64,000 nucleotides of DNA from Candidatus Enterococcus moelleringii. Its GTDB lineage: Bacteria > Bacillota > Bacilli > Lactobacillales > Enterococcaceae. Both the position numbers and the translations under genes were made by a program. Where the stretch lies: NCBI RefSeq assembly GCF_017377575.1, contig NZ_JAFREM010000027.1, forward strand, positions 1 through 64,000. Direction: 5' to 3'. Of the stretch, positions 34,939 to 44,747 are shown in pieces. The notes under the pieces were generated by a model that saw nothing but the letters and a program-made list of their open reading frames with translations, did no database searches and had not been told where the DNA came from. Positions within the stretch are counted from its first letter, which is position 1, and every line of letters starts with the position of its first letter.

Positions 34939-36340
34939 AATTTATAATACGTTAACCCGTGAAAAAGAAGCATTCAAACCAATTGAAGAAGGCAAAATCC
35001 GCATGTATGTCTGCGGACCAACTGTCTACAATTACATCCATATCGGAAACGCCCGCAGTACGATTGCTTTTGATACAATTCGCCGCTATTTTGAATACCG
35101 TGGCTATGAAGTGAATTATGTCTCGAACTTTACCGATGTGGATGACAAAATTATCAAAGCAGCCAAAGAACTATCGCTGACAGCACCAGAAGTAGCCGAT
35201 CGGTTTATCGCTGCCTTTGAAGAAGATACCGCAGCACTAAACGTAAAACCAGCTACGTTGCATCCGCGGGTAATGAATCATATTCCTGATATTATTGATT
35301 TTATTACCGTGCTGGTGGAAATGGATTATGCTTATGAATCCAACGGTGATGTGTATTACCGCACCCGCAAATTCAAAGATTATGGGGAATTAAGCGATCA
35401 ATCCATCGATGAGCTGGAAGTTGGCGCTAGTCAGCGGACCGGCAGCGAACAGCTGCAAAAAGAAGATCCGTTAGATTTTGCTCTGTGGAAATCAGCTAAG
35501 CCAGAAGAAATTGCTTGGAAATCACCTTGGGGAATGGGACGTCCCGGCTGGCATATCGAGTGTTCAGTTATGGCTACCAAGCATTTAGGTGACACGATTG
35601 ATATTCACGGTGGCGGTCAAGATTTGGAGTTTCCTCACCATGAAAATGAAATCGCCCAAAGCGAAGCGAAAACCGGCCAAAAATTTGCCAATTATTGGAT
35701 GCATAATGGCTATGTAACCATTGGTGAAGACGACGAAAAAATGAGCAAATCTCTAGGCAACTTTGTAACTGTTCACGACATGGTTAAAGAAATTGATCCG
35801 CAAGTGCTGCGTTTCTTTATGGCAACTACACAATACCGTCGGCCAATCCGTTACAGTGAAACAACCATGAAGGATGCTCAAGCCAACTTGCAACGCTTAC
35901 GTACAACCTTTGAAAATGTGAATTTCCGTAAAGATACGGCGGTAGAGCAGCTGGCTGATGATGAACAAAATATTCAAGTCATCAATGATTTGGAAGTTCG
36001 CTTTGTCAAAGAAATGGACGATGACTTTAATGCTGCCAACGGAATTACGGTCGTTTATGAATTAGCTAAGTGGTTAAATCAATATATTGAAAAGTCTGAG
36101 GTTTCTGCCGCTGTTTTAGAGGCCGGGGTGTCAATGTTTACTCAGCTGCTAGCTGTATTTGGGATTAACTTTGAAACAGCTGGTTTATTGGATGAAGAGG
36201 TGGACCAATTAATTGCGGAACGTAACCAAGCCCGCAAGGATAAAAACTTTGCCCGCAGTGATGAAATTCGCGATCAATTGAAGGATCAAGGAATTATTTT
36301 AGAAGACACGCCGCAGGGTACTCGATGGAGAAGAGCCTAA
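34931..36340 (+). CDS. cysS: Cysteinyl-tRNA synthetase
   Basis: A 469-residue class I synthetase for tRNA-Cys. The HIGH-type motif is [11 protein letters not shown] near residue 35, KMSKS is [10 protein letters not shown] near 270, and the zinc ligands include CGPT, WHIECS and the HHENE segment. It overlaps cysE, sits behind the Cys T-box, and its stop codon overlaps the mrnC start, so supply of cysteine and its charging are controlled together. Confidence 0.97.
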   Translation: MIEIYNTLTREKEAFKPIEEGKIRMYVCGPTVYNYIHIGNARSTIAFDTIRRYFEYRGYEVNYVSNFTDVDDKIIKAAKELSLTAPEVADRFIAAFEEDTAALNVKPATLHPRVMNHIPDIIDFITVLVEMDYAYESNGDVYYRTRKFKDYGELSDQSIDELEVGASQRTGSEQLQKEDPLDFALWKSAKPEEIAWKSPWGMGRPGWHIECSVMATKHLGDTIDIHGGGQDLEFPHHENEIAQSEAKTGQKFANYWMHNGYVTIGEDDEKMSKSLGNFVTVHDMVKEIDPQVLRFFMATTQYRRPIRYSETTMKDAQANLQRLRTTFENVNFRKDTAVEQLADDEQNIQVINDLEVRFVKEMDDDFNAANGITVVYELAKWLNQYIEKSEVSAAVLEAGVSMFTQLLAVFGINFETAGLLDEEVDQLIAERNQARKDKNFARSDEIRDQLKDQGIILEDTPQGTRWRRA

Positions 36341-36744
36341 TGATAGATGTAAAACAATTAAGCGGATTGACCTTGGCTTACGTAGGCGATGCTATTTATG
36401 AAAGCTATGTTCGGGATTTCCTAGTTCTTTCTGGCCAAACCCGACCAAACAAACTGCACCACATGGCTACTCGTTATGTTTCGGCTAAAGCTCAAGCGAT
36501 GCTGATTCATGAGATGGATGCTGTTGAGCTGCTGACAGAAGAAGAACAAGGCATCTACCGGCGCGGGCGTAATGCAAAAAGCTATACTTCCGCGAAGAAT
36601 ACCGATAAAATGACCTATCGCATGTCGACGGGATTTGAGGCTGTAATGGGCTACTTGCATTTGTTAGGTCAAAAAGAACGTTTAGAAGAATTAATGGATT
36701 GGTGTATTAAGAAAGTAGGCGAAGTAGATGAAGGACAAGCGTAA
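36340..36744 (+). CDS. mrnC: Mini-ribonuclease 3
   Basis: A 134-residue RNase III-like enzyme without a dsRNA-binding domain that matures 23S rRNA. The catalytic signature LTLAYVGDAIYESYVRDFL is near residue 10, and a second acidic patch is in the C-terminal helix. ATG 36340 overlaps the cysS stop (TAATG) with GGAG 10 nt upstream; ATG 36325 is an alternative five codons longer. The rlmB gene overlaps its 3' end by 17 bases. Confidence 0.93.
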   Translation: MIDVKQLSGLTLAYVGDAIYESYVRDFLVLSGQTRPNKLHHMATRYVSAKAQAMLIHEMDAVELLTEEEQGIYRRGRNAKSYTSAKNTDKMTYRMSTGFEAVMGYLHLLGQKERLEELMDWCIKKVGEVDEGQA

Positions 36745-37519
36745 ACGCAAGCCGCAGAAAGCGGTAGTAGTACCTGAAGAGAATAATAATGAAGAAAAGA
36801 ATTTTGTCTTTGGTCACCACGCAACGGTGGAAGCACTGCAGGCAGGTCGCGGAAATAAATTATTTTTACAAGAGGATGCCCGCGGTGAAAAAATTGAACA
36901 GTTAAAAGGCTTAGCTCAAACGCAAGCTGTTCCGGTAAAATGGGTACCAAAACAAAAATTAGATACTTTAAGTGATCATGGCGTGCATCAGGGGATGTTG
37001 CTGGCAATTACGCCGTATGAATACTTAACTCTGGATGGTCTGCTGGAACAAACCACGGCAGAGGCACCCTTTTTGCTGATTTTAGACAGTTTAGAAGATC
37101 CCCATAACTTTGGATCTATCTTACGAACCGCGGATGCCAGCGGGGTAAACGGAGTAATTATCCCTAAGCATCGCTCGGTGGGGATCACACCAGTAGTAAC
37201 GAAGGCATCAACGGGCGCGGTCGAGTATGTACCAATTGCTCGAGTGACTAACCTTAGTCAAGCCATCAAGCAATTAAAGGATGCTGGCTACTGGGTCTTT
37301 GGAACAGATATGGAAGGAACGGATTATCGTCAGTGGAAAGTGGACGGTCCGATTGCTTTGATTATCGGCAACGAAGGTCGCGGAATGAGTGCGGGTCTGA
37401 AAAAAGACGTAGACGAAATGCTGACTATTCCAATGACAGGACATGTACAGAGCTTAAATGCTGGTGTAGCAGCAGGTCTTTTAATGTTTGAAGTACTGAG
37501 AAAGCGAAGTGGCAGCTGA
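36728..37519 (+). CDS. rlmB: 23S rRNA (guanosine-2'-O-)-methyltransferase RlmB
   Basis: A 263-residue SPOUT (TrmH-family) methyltransferase. A lysine-rich N-terminus leads to a substrate-binding domain (FVFGHHATVEALQAGRGNKL) and then the SpoU motifs LDSLEDPHNFGSILRTADAS, LIIGNEGRGMS and IPMTGHVQSLNAGVAAGLLM, which form the knotted SAM site. It methylates the 2'-OH of a guanosine in 23S rRNA. The start lies inside mrnC, and the stop overlaps yacP by one base. Confidence 0.94.
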   Translation: MKDKRKRKPQKAVVVPEENNNEEKNFVFGHHATVEALQAGRGNKLFLQEDARGEKIEQLKGLAQTQAVPVKWVPKQKLDTLSDHGVHQGMLLAITPYEYLTLDGLLEQTTAEAPFLLILDSLEDPHNFGSILRTADASGVNGVIIPKHRSVGITPVVTKASTGAVEYVPIARVTNLSQAIKQLKDAGYWVFGTDMEGTDYRQWKVDGPIALIIGNEGRGMSAGLKKDVDEMLTIPMTGHVQSLNAGVAAGLLMFEVLRKRSGS

Positions 37520-38043
37520 TGAAAAAGCAGTTACTGCTGGTGGACGGCTATAACATGATTGGTGCTTGGCCGGAGCTTTCCCTGCTAAAGAAACAAGACC
37601 ACCTAGAGGAGGCACGGGAAGTACTGCTAAATCGTTTGTCCAATTATGCTAAGTATCAAGGCTTGGAAATAATTGTGGTGTTCGATGCGCAGCTGGTTCC
37701 AGGAATTCAAAAAAGTTACCAAAAATATCAGCTGACTGTTGTCTTCACTAAAGAAGACGAAACAGCGGACAGCTACATTGAACGAACAGCCGGTGAGTTG
37801 AATGATCGCTTGACCCAAGTAACCGTGGCTACTAGTGATTTGGCGGAGCAATGGACCGTGTTCTCTCAAGGCGCTTTACGAACTTCGGCTCGAGAGCTGT
37901 ACAAGGATCTTCAAAAAACGGAAGAGACCATTTTAGGTGCTGCAAAAGATACACAATTTACCGATTTTCGTCGCAATTCTCCATGGAACGAAGAGCAATT
38001 GAACAATTTGTCCCAAAAAAGGGACGAATTAAGCCAAAAATAA
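37519..38043 (+). CDS. yacP: NYN-domain ribosome-associated endoribonuclease YacP (Rae1-like)
   Basis: A 174-residue PIN-like NYN-domain protein: LLVDGYNMIGAWPEL carries the first acidic residue, VVFDAQ the second and DETADSYIERTAGEL the third. The B. subtilis orthologue Rae1 cuts mRNA in the ribosomal A site. ATG 37519 overlaps the rlmB stop codon. It lies in the conserved order mrnC-rlmB-yacP-sigH. Confidence 0.92.
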   Translation: MKKQLLLVDGYNMIGAWPELSLLKKQDHLEEAREVLLNRLSNYAKYQGLEIIVVFDAQLVPGIQKSYQKYQLTVVFTKEDETADSYIERTAGELNDRLTQVTVATSDLAEQWTVFSQGALRTSARELYKDLQKTEETILGAAKDTQFTDFRRNSPWNEEQLNNLSQKRDELSQK

Positions 38044-38115
38044 AAAATCGCGTTTAACCACTTCTATTTTGATAAAAAACGGGTATTATTTTTATCAAAA
38101 AGGAGTGGTTGTGTT

Positions 38116-38685
38116 GTGTTAAATCAATTAAATTGTTTGTTGGAGAAGGCAAAATCGGGTGATGAGTGCTCGTTCAAAATTCTTTTTGAAGAGTACCAGG
38201 GAGTCGTCTTCACCATAAAGAAGAAGTATTTTATTCGGATTTTTGATACAGATGATTGGCTGCAAGAGGGTAGAATAGCATTGAATGATGCGATCATGAG
38301 CTACGAACAGAATCAAAAAGTTAGTTTTGGTCTGTATTTCAAAATAATTTTTGAGCATCGGATTCAAGGACAGCTGCGAAAGCAAGAGGCAAAAAAGCGG
38401 AAAGTCGAGAAGAACATCATTCCGATTGACACAGTGGGACTTGATTCTGTAAGCTCGACATTATTTTATCATGAGTATGTGGATGAAGCGCTGATTATGC
38501 ACGAAACACTGGAAAATTTGGAAGCTCAATTGTCACCTTTTGAAGCTCAGGTTTTTATGAAATATATGAAAAGTGTTGAAATATCGGACATAGCGAAAGG
38601 ACTGGGGAGATCGCCATCTTCGGTGTCACGGAGCTTATCGCGGGCAAAAAGAAAAATAAAAAATGAGTTATCTTATCAAGAATAG
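38116..38685 (+). CDS. sigH: RNA polymerase sigma factor, SigH-like
   Basis: A 189-residue sigma-70 family protein with region 2 (ILFEEYQGVVFTIKKKYFIR; DTDDWLQEGRIALNDAIMSY) and region 4 HTH (VEISDIAKGLGRSPSSVSRS, then LSRAKRKI). By synteny it corresponds to SigH; in cocci such factors steer competence genes, although the Enterococcus role is unclear. It starts at GTG 38116, 10 nt from AAAGGAG. An AT-rich promoter region precedes it, so it may be transcribed apart from yacP. Confidence 0.85.
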   Translation: MLNQLNCLLEKAKSGDECSFKILFEEYQGVVFTIKKKYFIRIFDTDDWLQEGRIALNDAIMSYEQNQKVSFGLYFKIIFEHRIQGQLRKQEAKKRKVEKNIIPIDTVGLDSVSSTLFYHEYVDEALIMHETLENLEAQLSPFEAQVFMKYMKSVEISDIAKGLGRSPSSVSRSLSRAKRKIKNELSYQE

Positions 38686-38753
38686 CTTTTGAAAACGCAT
38701 ACAACGGTTGGCGCTGTATAAGGGGTTGCAAAACAATTTCTCTTATGATAACA

Positions 38754-38782
38754 TTGTAAATTCCAACTTTTTCTGTTATACT
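38754..38782 (+). promoter_or_regulatory. veg promoter
   Basis: TTGTAA and TATACT are separated by exactly 17 bp, 20 nt before the veg start codon, a good SigA-type promoter. The sequence between sigH and this point shows no other feature. Confidence 0.7.
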
Positions 38783-38801
38783 GTAGGGTGAGGTGAACTG
38801 A

Positions 38802-39047
38802 ATGCCAACAACTTTAGCAACCATCAAGCAGAGCTTAGAGGATCGTTTAGGTAGTCCGATTTTACTAGTCGCTCAAACAGGCAGAAAACGTCAAACACAA
38901 CGCAGAGGAATTCTAACTGAGATTTATCCATCTGTGTTTGTAGTCGATTTGGATCCTGAAGAAAATTCTTTTGAACGAGTATCGTACAGTTATTCCGATG
39001 TATTAACACGTACAGTAGAAATTGAATTTTTAACTGAAGCAGTTTAA
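38802..39047 (+). CDS. veg: Veg family protein
   Basis: An 81-residue basic beta-rich protein. The internal segment GRKRQTQRRGILTEIYPSVF and the ending DVLTRTVEIEFL match Veg, which in B. subtilis influences biofilm matrix gene expression. ATG 38802 follows GAGGTG. It has its own promoter and terminator. Confidence 0.92.
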   Translation: MPTTLATIKQSLEDRLGSPILLVAQTGRKRQTQRRGILTEIYPSVFVVDLDPEENSFERVSYSYSDVLTRTVEIEFLTEAV

Positions 39048-39049
39048 GA

Positions 39050-39082
39050 GCCATGGAGCAATTTTGCTCCATGGTTTTTATG
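39050..39082. terminator. Bidirectional intrinsic terminator
   Basis: CCATGGAGC pairs with GCTCCATGG around AATTTT, then TTTTTA. It lies between veg and the converging mscL. Confidence 0.85.
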
Positions 39083-39093
39083 TGTCTTAAATT

Positions 39094-39567
39094 TTACAGA
39101 TCAGTGGGTTTCTCTTGAATGACTACAGGGTCTTCGGTTTTTACGTGTTCCTGCAAATGTTTCTGTTCGGCTAATAGATCACGGATGTCAGCCAAATAAT
39201 CTTCAGCTGTGGGTGCCACTTCTTCTTCCGGTTCTTCTTTATTATGACCGCCTATTGTTTGAGCTCGATTGGCAGCTTTCACAATTAAGAATAGTACGAA
39301 ACCAGTAATTAAAAAGGTAATAATAGCACTAACGACATCGCCAAAGGCAAATTTAACTCCCTTAACTGGTACCCAGTCTAAAACAGAAACGGCAGCCTCT
39401 AAATCTTGTCCCTTGGTAAATAACGAAACGATCAAACCAACCAGCGGAGTAATCAACCCATCAACTACTTGGGTTACAATTGCAGTAAAGGCACTCCCGA
39501 TTACAACCCCGACAGCCAGGTCAATCACATTGCCTCGCATTAGAAAGTCCTTGAATTCTTTAAACAT
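39094..39567 (-). CDS. mscL: Large-conductance mechanosensitive channel
   Basis: A 157-residue membrane protein that opens under turgor stress. It begins MFKEFKDFLMRGNVIDLAVG followed by VVIGSAFTAIV, the highly conserved first gate helix; a second membrane helix (AIITFLITGFVLFLIVKAAN) and an acidic cytoplasmic tail follow. ATG 39567 follows AAGGAGGAAG. The tail is rather long but the family call is secure. Confidence 0.96.
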   Translation of the reverse strand: MFKEFKDFLMRGNVIDLAVGVVIGSAFTAIVTQVVDGLITPLVGLIVSLFTKGQDLEAAVSVLDWVPVKGVKFAFGDVVSAIITFLITGFVLFLIVKAANRAQTIGGHNKEEPEEEVAPTAEDYLADIRDLLAEQKHLQEHVKTEDPVVIQEKPTDL

Positions 39568-39711
39568 TTTCTTCCTCCTTATCTTCTCACTTACAAGTAT
39601 AGCGAACTCCCTAAGAAAGATGAAACAAAAGGCCTCACTATAGCAAATCCCGGCTTTCCCCTTTTTCCTGTGCTATAATTGAGGGTAATGACAAATTAAA
39701 GGAGCGTATCT

Positions 39712-40974
39712 ATGATTCGACTAAAAAAAGGTATTCGGCTGCATGTCTTACCCACGAAAAAATATAAAACAATTCAAATCTACGGACGCTTTACTACGCG
39801 TTTAACGAGAGAGAAAATGACGACTCGTACGTTACTAGCAAACTTATTAGAAACGAACTCGTTGCATTATCCGGACCAAACAAAACTAAGTGCTCACCTG
39901 GCAGAGTTATATGGTGCTGGCTTTGGCTTGAGTGTCGGCCGCAAAGGCAATATTCATTGGATGAATCTGGGAATTAGTGTTGTAAATGGAAAATATGTAG
40001 ATGATTCTACAATCTTAGCCCAGGCGGTTGATTTGTTTAAAGAAATACTCTTTTATCCGAACATTAAAGACGGAAAATTTGATGAGCAAACCTTCCAATT
40101 GGAAAAAGAAAATTTGAAGGGCTATTTGGAAAGTTTGGAAGAAGACAAGCAAACCTTGGCTTCTTTAAAGCTGCAGGAAACATATTTTACCGATGACGCT
40201 CAGAAAATTCCAAGCTTTGGGACAGTAGCAGATTTGCAGCAGGAAACAAGTCAAACAGTTGCAGATTATTATCAGGAAGTCCTAGCAAAAGATCAACTGG
40301 ATATTTTTGTGGTAGGCGATGTTACCGAGGAAGAGGCGGAAAAACTATTTTCTGCGCTGCCGTTTACTGACCGGGAAGAAATCTCACCTGAAATCTATTA
40401 TGAACAAACCACCAGCAACGTCATTCGCGAACAACAATTACAGGAATCAGTCATTCAAGGGAAATTGAACTTGGCATATTCTACTGGTATTTATTACGAA
40501 GATTTGCTGCGATTTCCGCTATTGGTTTTCAACGGCTTGTTTGGCGGGTTCCCTCATTCCAAACTGTTTATGAATGTGCGGGAAAAGGAAAGCTTGGCGT
40601 ATTATGCCTCCAGTACCTTTGACACCTTCCGGGGATATTTAAGTGTCCAAACCGGAATTAACAGTGAAAACCGCAACAAAGTACTCCACCTTGTCAATGA
40701 ACAGCTGGAAGCCCTGCAACAAGGAGACTTCACTGATTTAGCTTTCCAACAAACAAAAGCAATGCTGAAAAACCAATATTTATTAGGCTTGGATCGTCCA
40801 CAAAACATGATCGAGATCGCTTATTTGGACCAGTGGTTGCCAGGAAGTCAATTGTCAGATGAACAATGGCTGAAACGATTAGAAGGAGTGACTAAGCAAG
40901 AAGTTCAAGAAGTAGCGAAACAGCTGCAGCTTCAAGCCATCTTCTTTTTAGACGGAGGAAAGCAAAATGGATAA
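39712..40974 (+). CDS. ymfF: M16-family protein YmfF (non-catalytic subunit)
   Basis: A 420-residue M16 (insulinase-like) protein without the HxxEH zinc motif; the C-terminal half has VREKESLAYYASSTFDTFRG, the conserved substrate-cradle region. It overlaps its catalytic partner ymfH by 8 bases. In B. subtilis the ymfF-ymfH-ymfI group is linked to aminopentanol modification of elongation factor P, which is the likely context. ATG 39712 follows AAAGGAG. Confidence 0.88.
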   Translation: MIRLKKGIRLHVLPTKKYKTIQIYGRFTTRLTREKMTTRTLLANLLETNSLHYPDQTKLSAHLAELYGAGFGLSVGRKGNIHWMNLGISVVNGKYVDDSTILAQAVDLFKEILFYPNIKDGKFDEQTFQLEKENLKGYLESLEEDKQTLASLKLQETYFTDDAQKIPSFGTVADLQQETSQTVADYYQEVLAKDQLDIFVVGDVTEEEAEKLFSALPFTDREEISPEIYYEQTTSNVIREQQLQESVIQGKLNLAYSTGIYYEDLLRFPLLVFNGLFGGFPHSKLFMNVREKESLAYYASSTFDTFRGYLSVQTGINSENRNKVLHLVNEQLEALQQGDFTDLAFQQTKAMLKNQYLLGLDRPQNMIEIAYLDQWLPGSQLSDEQWLKRLEGVTKQEVQEVAKQLQLQAIFFLDGGKQNG

Positions 40975-42259
40975 ACAAACCTATGAAAAAATCAACGAAA
41001 CCCTATATAAAGAAATTCTGCCAAGCGGCTTAACGGTCTATTTGCTGCCTAAAGAAGACTACCATAAAGCTTATGGCCTGTTCAGCACAAATTACGGTTC
41101 TATCGACAATACCTTTATCCCTCGTGGTGGGGAAGAGTATATCACAGTACCTGATGGCATTGCCCATTTTCTAGAGCATAAAATGTTTGAAAAAGAAGAA
41201 GGCGACGTTTTCCAAAAATTTGGTGAACAAGGGGCCTCGGCCAATGCTTTTACCAGCTTTACTCGGACCAGCTATCTGTTTTCAACCACCGATCAGCTGG
41301 AACTAAATTTGAAAACCTTGTTGGATTTTGTGCAGGAGCCTTATTTTACTGAGGAATCGGTGCAAAAAGAACAGGGAATTATCGGACAAGAAATTCAAAT
41401 GTATCAGGATGATCCCAATTGGCAGCAGTTCTTCGGTATTTTAAAAAATATGTATCCGAAGCATCCGCTGCACATCGATATTGCTGGTACGATTGAATCG
41501 ATTGCCGAAATTACGGCAGAAGACTTGTACACTTGCTATCGGACATTTTACCATCCTAGCAACATGACCCTGTTTGTGGTGGGGAATCTGGAACCTGAAG
41601 CATTGATGGACTTCATTAAAGAAAATCAGGCCCAAAAAGAATTTCCAGCACCGGAACCGATTCAACGTCAATTCCCGCAAGAAGAGGTGGAAGACATTGT
41701 TAAGGTCAGCGAACAGACAATGCCGGTAGCTATTCCTAAAGCGATCATCGGTATTAAAGGAATCGCACCATTGGCGGAGGATGACAAAGAGCGGTTGATT
41801 TTCAAATTATCCGTTGATTTGCTGCTGCAGCTGCTATTGGGGAGTACTTCGCAAAATTATCTGCGCCTGTACAATGATGGGATTCTGGATGACAGCTTTG
41901 GTTATGAATTTTCGTTGGACCGCAGCTTTTATTTTGCTGATTTTGGTGGTGATACCGAGAAGCCAGAGCGTTTGGCAGATGAAGTGACGAATATTTTGTT
42001 GAACTTTGAAGAAGATGCTGAGATTAGCGAAGAGAATCTGGCTTTATTGAAGAAAAAAATGCTGGGCAAATATTTCCAATCCTTGAATGCTTTGGAATAT
42101 GTGGCCAATCAGTTTACGCAATCCTTATTTGGCGAATGGACCTTGTTTGATATGCCGGAATTGATTCAAAGCGTGCAGCTGGATGATATTTTAGCGGCGG
42201 GCAAGCTGTTGTTTAAGGAAGAAGCTTTCAGTCGCTTCTACATGCGCAAGGAGGAATAA
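40967..42259 (+). CDS. ymfH: M16-family metallopeptidase YmfH
   Basis: A 430-residue M16 peptidase with an intact zinc site: GIAHFLEHKMFE provides HxxEH near residue 65 and the distal Glu lies in the following helix. The sequence FGEQGASANAFTSFTRTSYL is typical. It should form a clamshell with ymfF. ATG 40967 lies within ymfF and has GGAGG upstream. Part of the ymfFHI-rodZ-pgsA-cinA-recA gene string. Confidence 0.9.
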   Translation: MDKQTYEKINETLYKEILPSGLTVYLLPKEDYHKAYGLFSTNYGSIDNTFIPRGGEEYITVPDGIAHFLEHKMFEKEEGDVFQKFGEQGASANAFTSFTRTSYLFSTTDQLELNLKTLLDFVQEPYFTEESVQKEQGIIGQEIQMYQDDPNWQQFFGILKNMYPKHPLHIDIAGTIESIAEITAEDLYTCYRTFYHPSNMTLFVVGNLEPEALMDFIKENQAQKEFPAPEPIQRQFPQEEVEDIVKVSEQTMPVAIPKAIIGIKGIAPLAEDDKERLIFKLSVDLLLQLLLGSTSQNYLRLYNDGILDDSFGYEFSLDRSFYFADFGGDTEKPERLADEVTNILLNFEEDAEISEENLALLKKKMLGKYFQSLNALEYVANQFTQSLFGEWTLFDMPELIQSVQLDDILAAGKLLFKEEAFSRFYMRKEE

Positions 42260-42260
42260 G

Positions 42261-42986
42261 ATGCCCTATGGCCTTGTAATGGGGGCTAGCGGGGATATTG
42301 GACAAGCCATCTGTTATGCTATGGCAGCAGATGGCTGGTCTCTTTATTGTCACTACCACCACAATCAAGAAAAAGTATTAAGTTTAGTTTCAGACTTACG
42401 CCAACGTTATCCTCAGCAAGATTTTTTTGTGGTATCCTTAAACATGCTAGAGGAGTCTGCAATCTCGGACTTTGTGAACCAGTTATTTCAAGTAGACGGC
42501 GTCATTTTTGCTTCAGGCTTTACGGTATACAATTTATTGCCGGAGGTTACTAGCCAGCAAATGGACAGTCTATGGCAAATTCATATGAAAACACCGCTGT
42601 TACTGTTGCAGCAGCTGCAGGCCAAGTTGGCTCAAAGCGGCCGAGGACGAGTTATTTTTATCAGCTCGGTTTATGGTCAGCACGGCAGCAGCATGGAAAC
42701 TGTGTATAGTGCCGTGAAAGGTGCGCAAGAGGCGTTTGTTAGAGCCTACTCAAAAGAAGTGGTCACCTTAGGAATCACGGTGAATGCTATCGCACCCGGT
42801 GCAGTGAATACGCAAATGAATCAAAACTGGTCAACAAGTGAAAAAGAGAGCTTAGCAGCAGATATTCCTTTAGGGCGAATGGCCGAACCGTTAGAAGTGG
42901 CAGCGGCATGCAATTATTTATGTTCAAAGGAAGCCAGCTATACAACTGGGACAACCTTAGTGGTTGCCGGCGGCTGGATGAATTAA
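42261..42986 (+). CDS. ymfI: SDR-family oxidoreductase, EF-P 5-aminopentanone reductase YmfI
   Basis: A 241-residue short-chain dehydrogenase with the cofactor motif GASGDIG at the N-terminus and the catalytic Ser-Tyr-Lys set (FISSVYGQ, VYSAVKGAQEA). In B. subtilis YmfI reduces the aminopentanone on elongation factor P to aminopentanol. It starts 1 nt after ymfH behind AAGGAGG, a tight operon. Assignment rests on synteny plus family. Confidence 0.88.
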   Translation: MPYGLVMGASGDIGQAICYAMAADGWSLYCHYHHNQEKVLSLVSDLRQRYPQQDFFVVSLNMLEESAISDFVNQLFQVDGVIFASGFTVYNLLPEVTSQQMDSLWQIHMKTPLLLLQQLQAKLAQSGRGRVIFISSVYGQHGSSMETVYSAVKGAQEAFVRAYSKEVVTLGITVNAIAPGAVNTQMNQNWSTSEKESLAADIPLGRMAEPLEVAAACNYLCSKEASYTTGTTLVVAGGWMN

Positions 42987-43000
42987 GGAGTAGAAAACGA

Positions 43001-43879
43001 GTGGCTACTATAAATATAGGTGAAACATTACGAAAAGCCCGAATCGATCAAAAAATTAGTCTGGATGAGCTGCAGCAAAAAACGAAAATTCAAAAACGTT
43101 ATTTGATTGCCTTAGAAGACAACGACTTTCATTTACTGCCAAGCGACTACTACTTGCGGGCGTTTATTCGCCAATATGCAGAAGAAGTAAGGCTGGATGG
43201 CAATTATTTATTAGATGTTTACGATGGAAAAGATCAGCCGCAGCCGGTTTATCCTGAAATTGCTCCGGTGGAAGGCTCTCGCAAGAAAAAACACGCGGAG
43301 AATCCAACGAAGAAACGGGTGAAGGCCAGTCTGCCTACTGTACTTTTAGGATTGGTTGCTTTGTCGATTGTGGCAGTTGTTGGTTATATGATGTGGCTGG
43401 ACAATCAAGGGGAGCCGATTATTTCTCCGAATAATTCGATGGCGGTGGAAAATTCAGTCAGCTCCAGTGAGAGTACTTTAGAAAGTACTAGTGAGAGCAG
43501 TTCAACTGTTGAAAGCACCAGCGAATCCTCTGAAGAGCCTGAAAAACCAAAAATGGCGATTACGATGGAAAATAATACGACTAACACGGCTCAGATGAAA
43601 ATTGATCAAATTGATGGTCCGGTGAAGTTAACCTTTACTGGCAGAGAACGGGTATGGGTAGGTGTTCAGGTGAACGGGGCATTGATTTATCAACACACTC
43701 TGCAGCCAAACGAAACCCAAACTACGGAGTTGCCGGCCAATACGGCTCAGGCGATGATTACACTTGGGATTGCTGATTATGCAAGTATTGAAGTGAATGA
43801 TGAACCGTTGGATTTCCAACCGGCAGGCTCGCTTAGTCAAAAGAATATTAATTTAACCATGAATTATGTGCAGCAGTAA
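43001..43879 (+). CDS. rodZ: RodZ-like helix-turn-helix membrane protein
   Basis: A 292-residue protein: cytoplasmic HTH (about 5-70: GETLRKARIDQKISLDELQQ), basic linker, one membrane helix (TVLLGLVALSIVAVVGYMMW), a Ser/Glu-rich stretch and an extracytoplasmic DUF4115 domain. This is the RodZ layout, linking MreB to wall elongation. It starts at GTG 43001, 10 nt after AAGGAG; longer upstream readings run into ymfI. Corresponds to B. subtilis YmfM. Confidence 0.88.
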   Translation: MATINIGETLRKARIDQKISLDELQQKTKIQKRYLIALEDNDFHLLPSDYYLRAFIRQYAEEVRLDGNYLLDVYDGKDQPQPVYPEIAPVEGSRKKKHAENPTKKRVKASLPTVLLGLVALSIVAVVGYMMWLDNQGEPIISPNNSMAVENSVSSSESTLESTSESSSTVESTSESSEEPEKPKMAITMENNTTNTAQMKIDQIDGPVKLTFTGRERVWVGVQVNGALIYQHTLQPNETQTTELPANTAQAMITLGIADYASIEVNDEPLDFQPAGSLSQKNINLTMNYVQQ

Positions 43880-43894
43880 GAAAGGAGCAGAACA

Positions 43895-44476
43895 TTGAAC
43901 TTACCAAATAAATTAACGGTCATTCGAATTTTCATGATTCCGTTATTTATGATTATTGTGTTGGCCCCCTGGGATTGGGGTACACTGAACGCTGGAGGGA
44001 CCGCTTTACCGGTTACTCAATTAGTCGGAGCGATTGTTTTCGCCATTGCCAGTTATACCGACCATCTGGACGGACAAATTGCTCGTGCCAGAGGATTAGT
44101 CACCAACTTCGGTAAATTTGCCGATCCGTTGGCTGACAAAATGCTTGTGATGACCGCTTTTATTATTTTAGTAGAGCAAGGCAAAGCACCAGCTTGGGTG
44201 ATTGCGATTATTGTCTGCCGTGAATTAGCAGTAACTGGTTTGCGTCTATTGATTGTAGAGCAAGGCGGAGGCGTAATGGCCGCTGCGATGCCTGGTAAAA
44301 TTAAAACAGCAACTCAAATGATTGGGATTGTTCTGCTTTACTTGAATAATGTACCTTTTAATTACATCGGTATTCCGGTGGATCAAATTATGCTGTATGT
44401 TTGTCTATTCTTTACCATCTATTCTGGCTATGATTATTTTGCTAAAAACACAGCCTTATTCAAAGGCTCAATGTAA
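43895..44476 (+). CDS. pgsA: CDP-diacylglycerol-glycerol-3-phosphate 3-phosphatidyltransferase
   Basis: A 193-residue membrane enzyme making phosphatidylglycerol phosphate. The CDP-alcohol phosphotransferase motif D-G-x2-A-R-x8-G-x3-D-x3-D is visible as DHLDGQIARARGLVTNFGKF followed by ADPLADK. TTG 43895 follows AAAGGAG, 15 nt after rodZ. Its product supplies mprF substrate. Confidence 0.95.
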   Translation: MNLPNKLTVIRIFMIPLFMIIVLAPWDWGTLNAGGTALPVTQLVGAIVFAIASYTDHLDGQIARARGLVTNFGKFADPLADKMLVMTAFIILVEQGKAPAWVIAIIVCRELAVTGLRLLIVEQGGGVMAAAMPGKIKTATQMIGIVLLYLNNVPFNYIGIPVDQIMLYVCLFFTIYSGYDYFAKNTALFKGSM

Positions 44477-44521
44477 GCTAAGAATTAAATTTGAAATTGT
44501 ACCGAAGTTATTCTGTTATCT

Positions 44522-44593
44522 GAATATCCGAACTATAAGAGATGGCTCTGTCAAGAGGGGCTTCATCATTTTATAGTTCGGATATTTTTTTGT
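44522..44593 (+). terminator. Long-stem intrinsic terminator
   Basis: GAATATCCGAACTATAA is mirrored by TTATAGTTCGGATATT, a 16-bp stem enclosing a smaller GATG...CATC hairpin, then TTTTTTTG. It ends the ymfF-pgsA operon. The remaining gap to cinA holds only a TATAGTTG-type -10 near 44702. Confidence 0.85.
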
Positions 44594-44747
44594 TGGGAAA
44601 ATACTTTTGGGCAGTTCTTTTTTATAAAAAGTCACAATTTTAGTAGTTTTAAAGAGTGAAGGGATTTCTGACAAAAAATTGCCGAAATTTTCGTTTTTCT
44701 GGTATAGTTGAAGGGAAATTGCGTATCTTAAGAAAGAAGTGGATGAA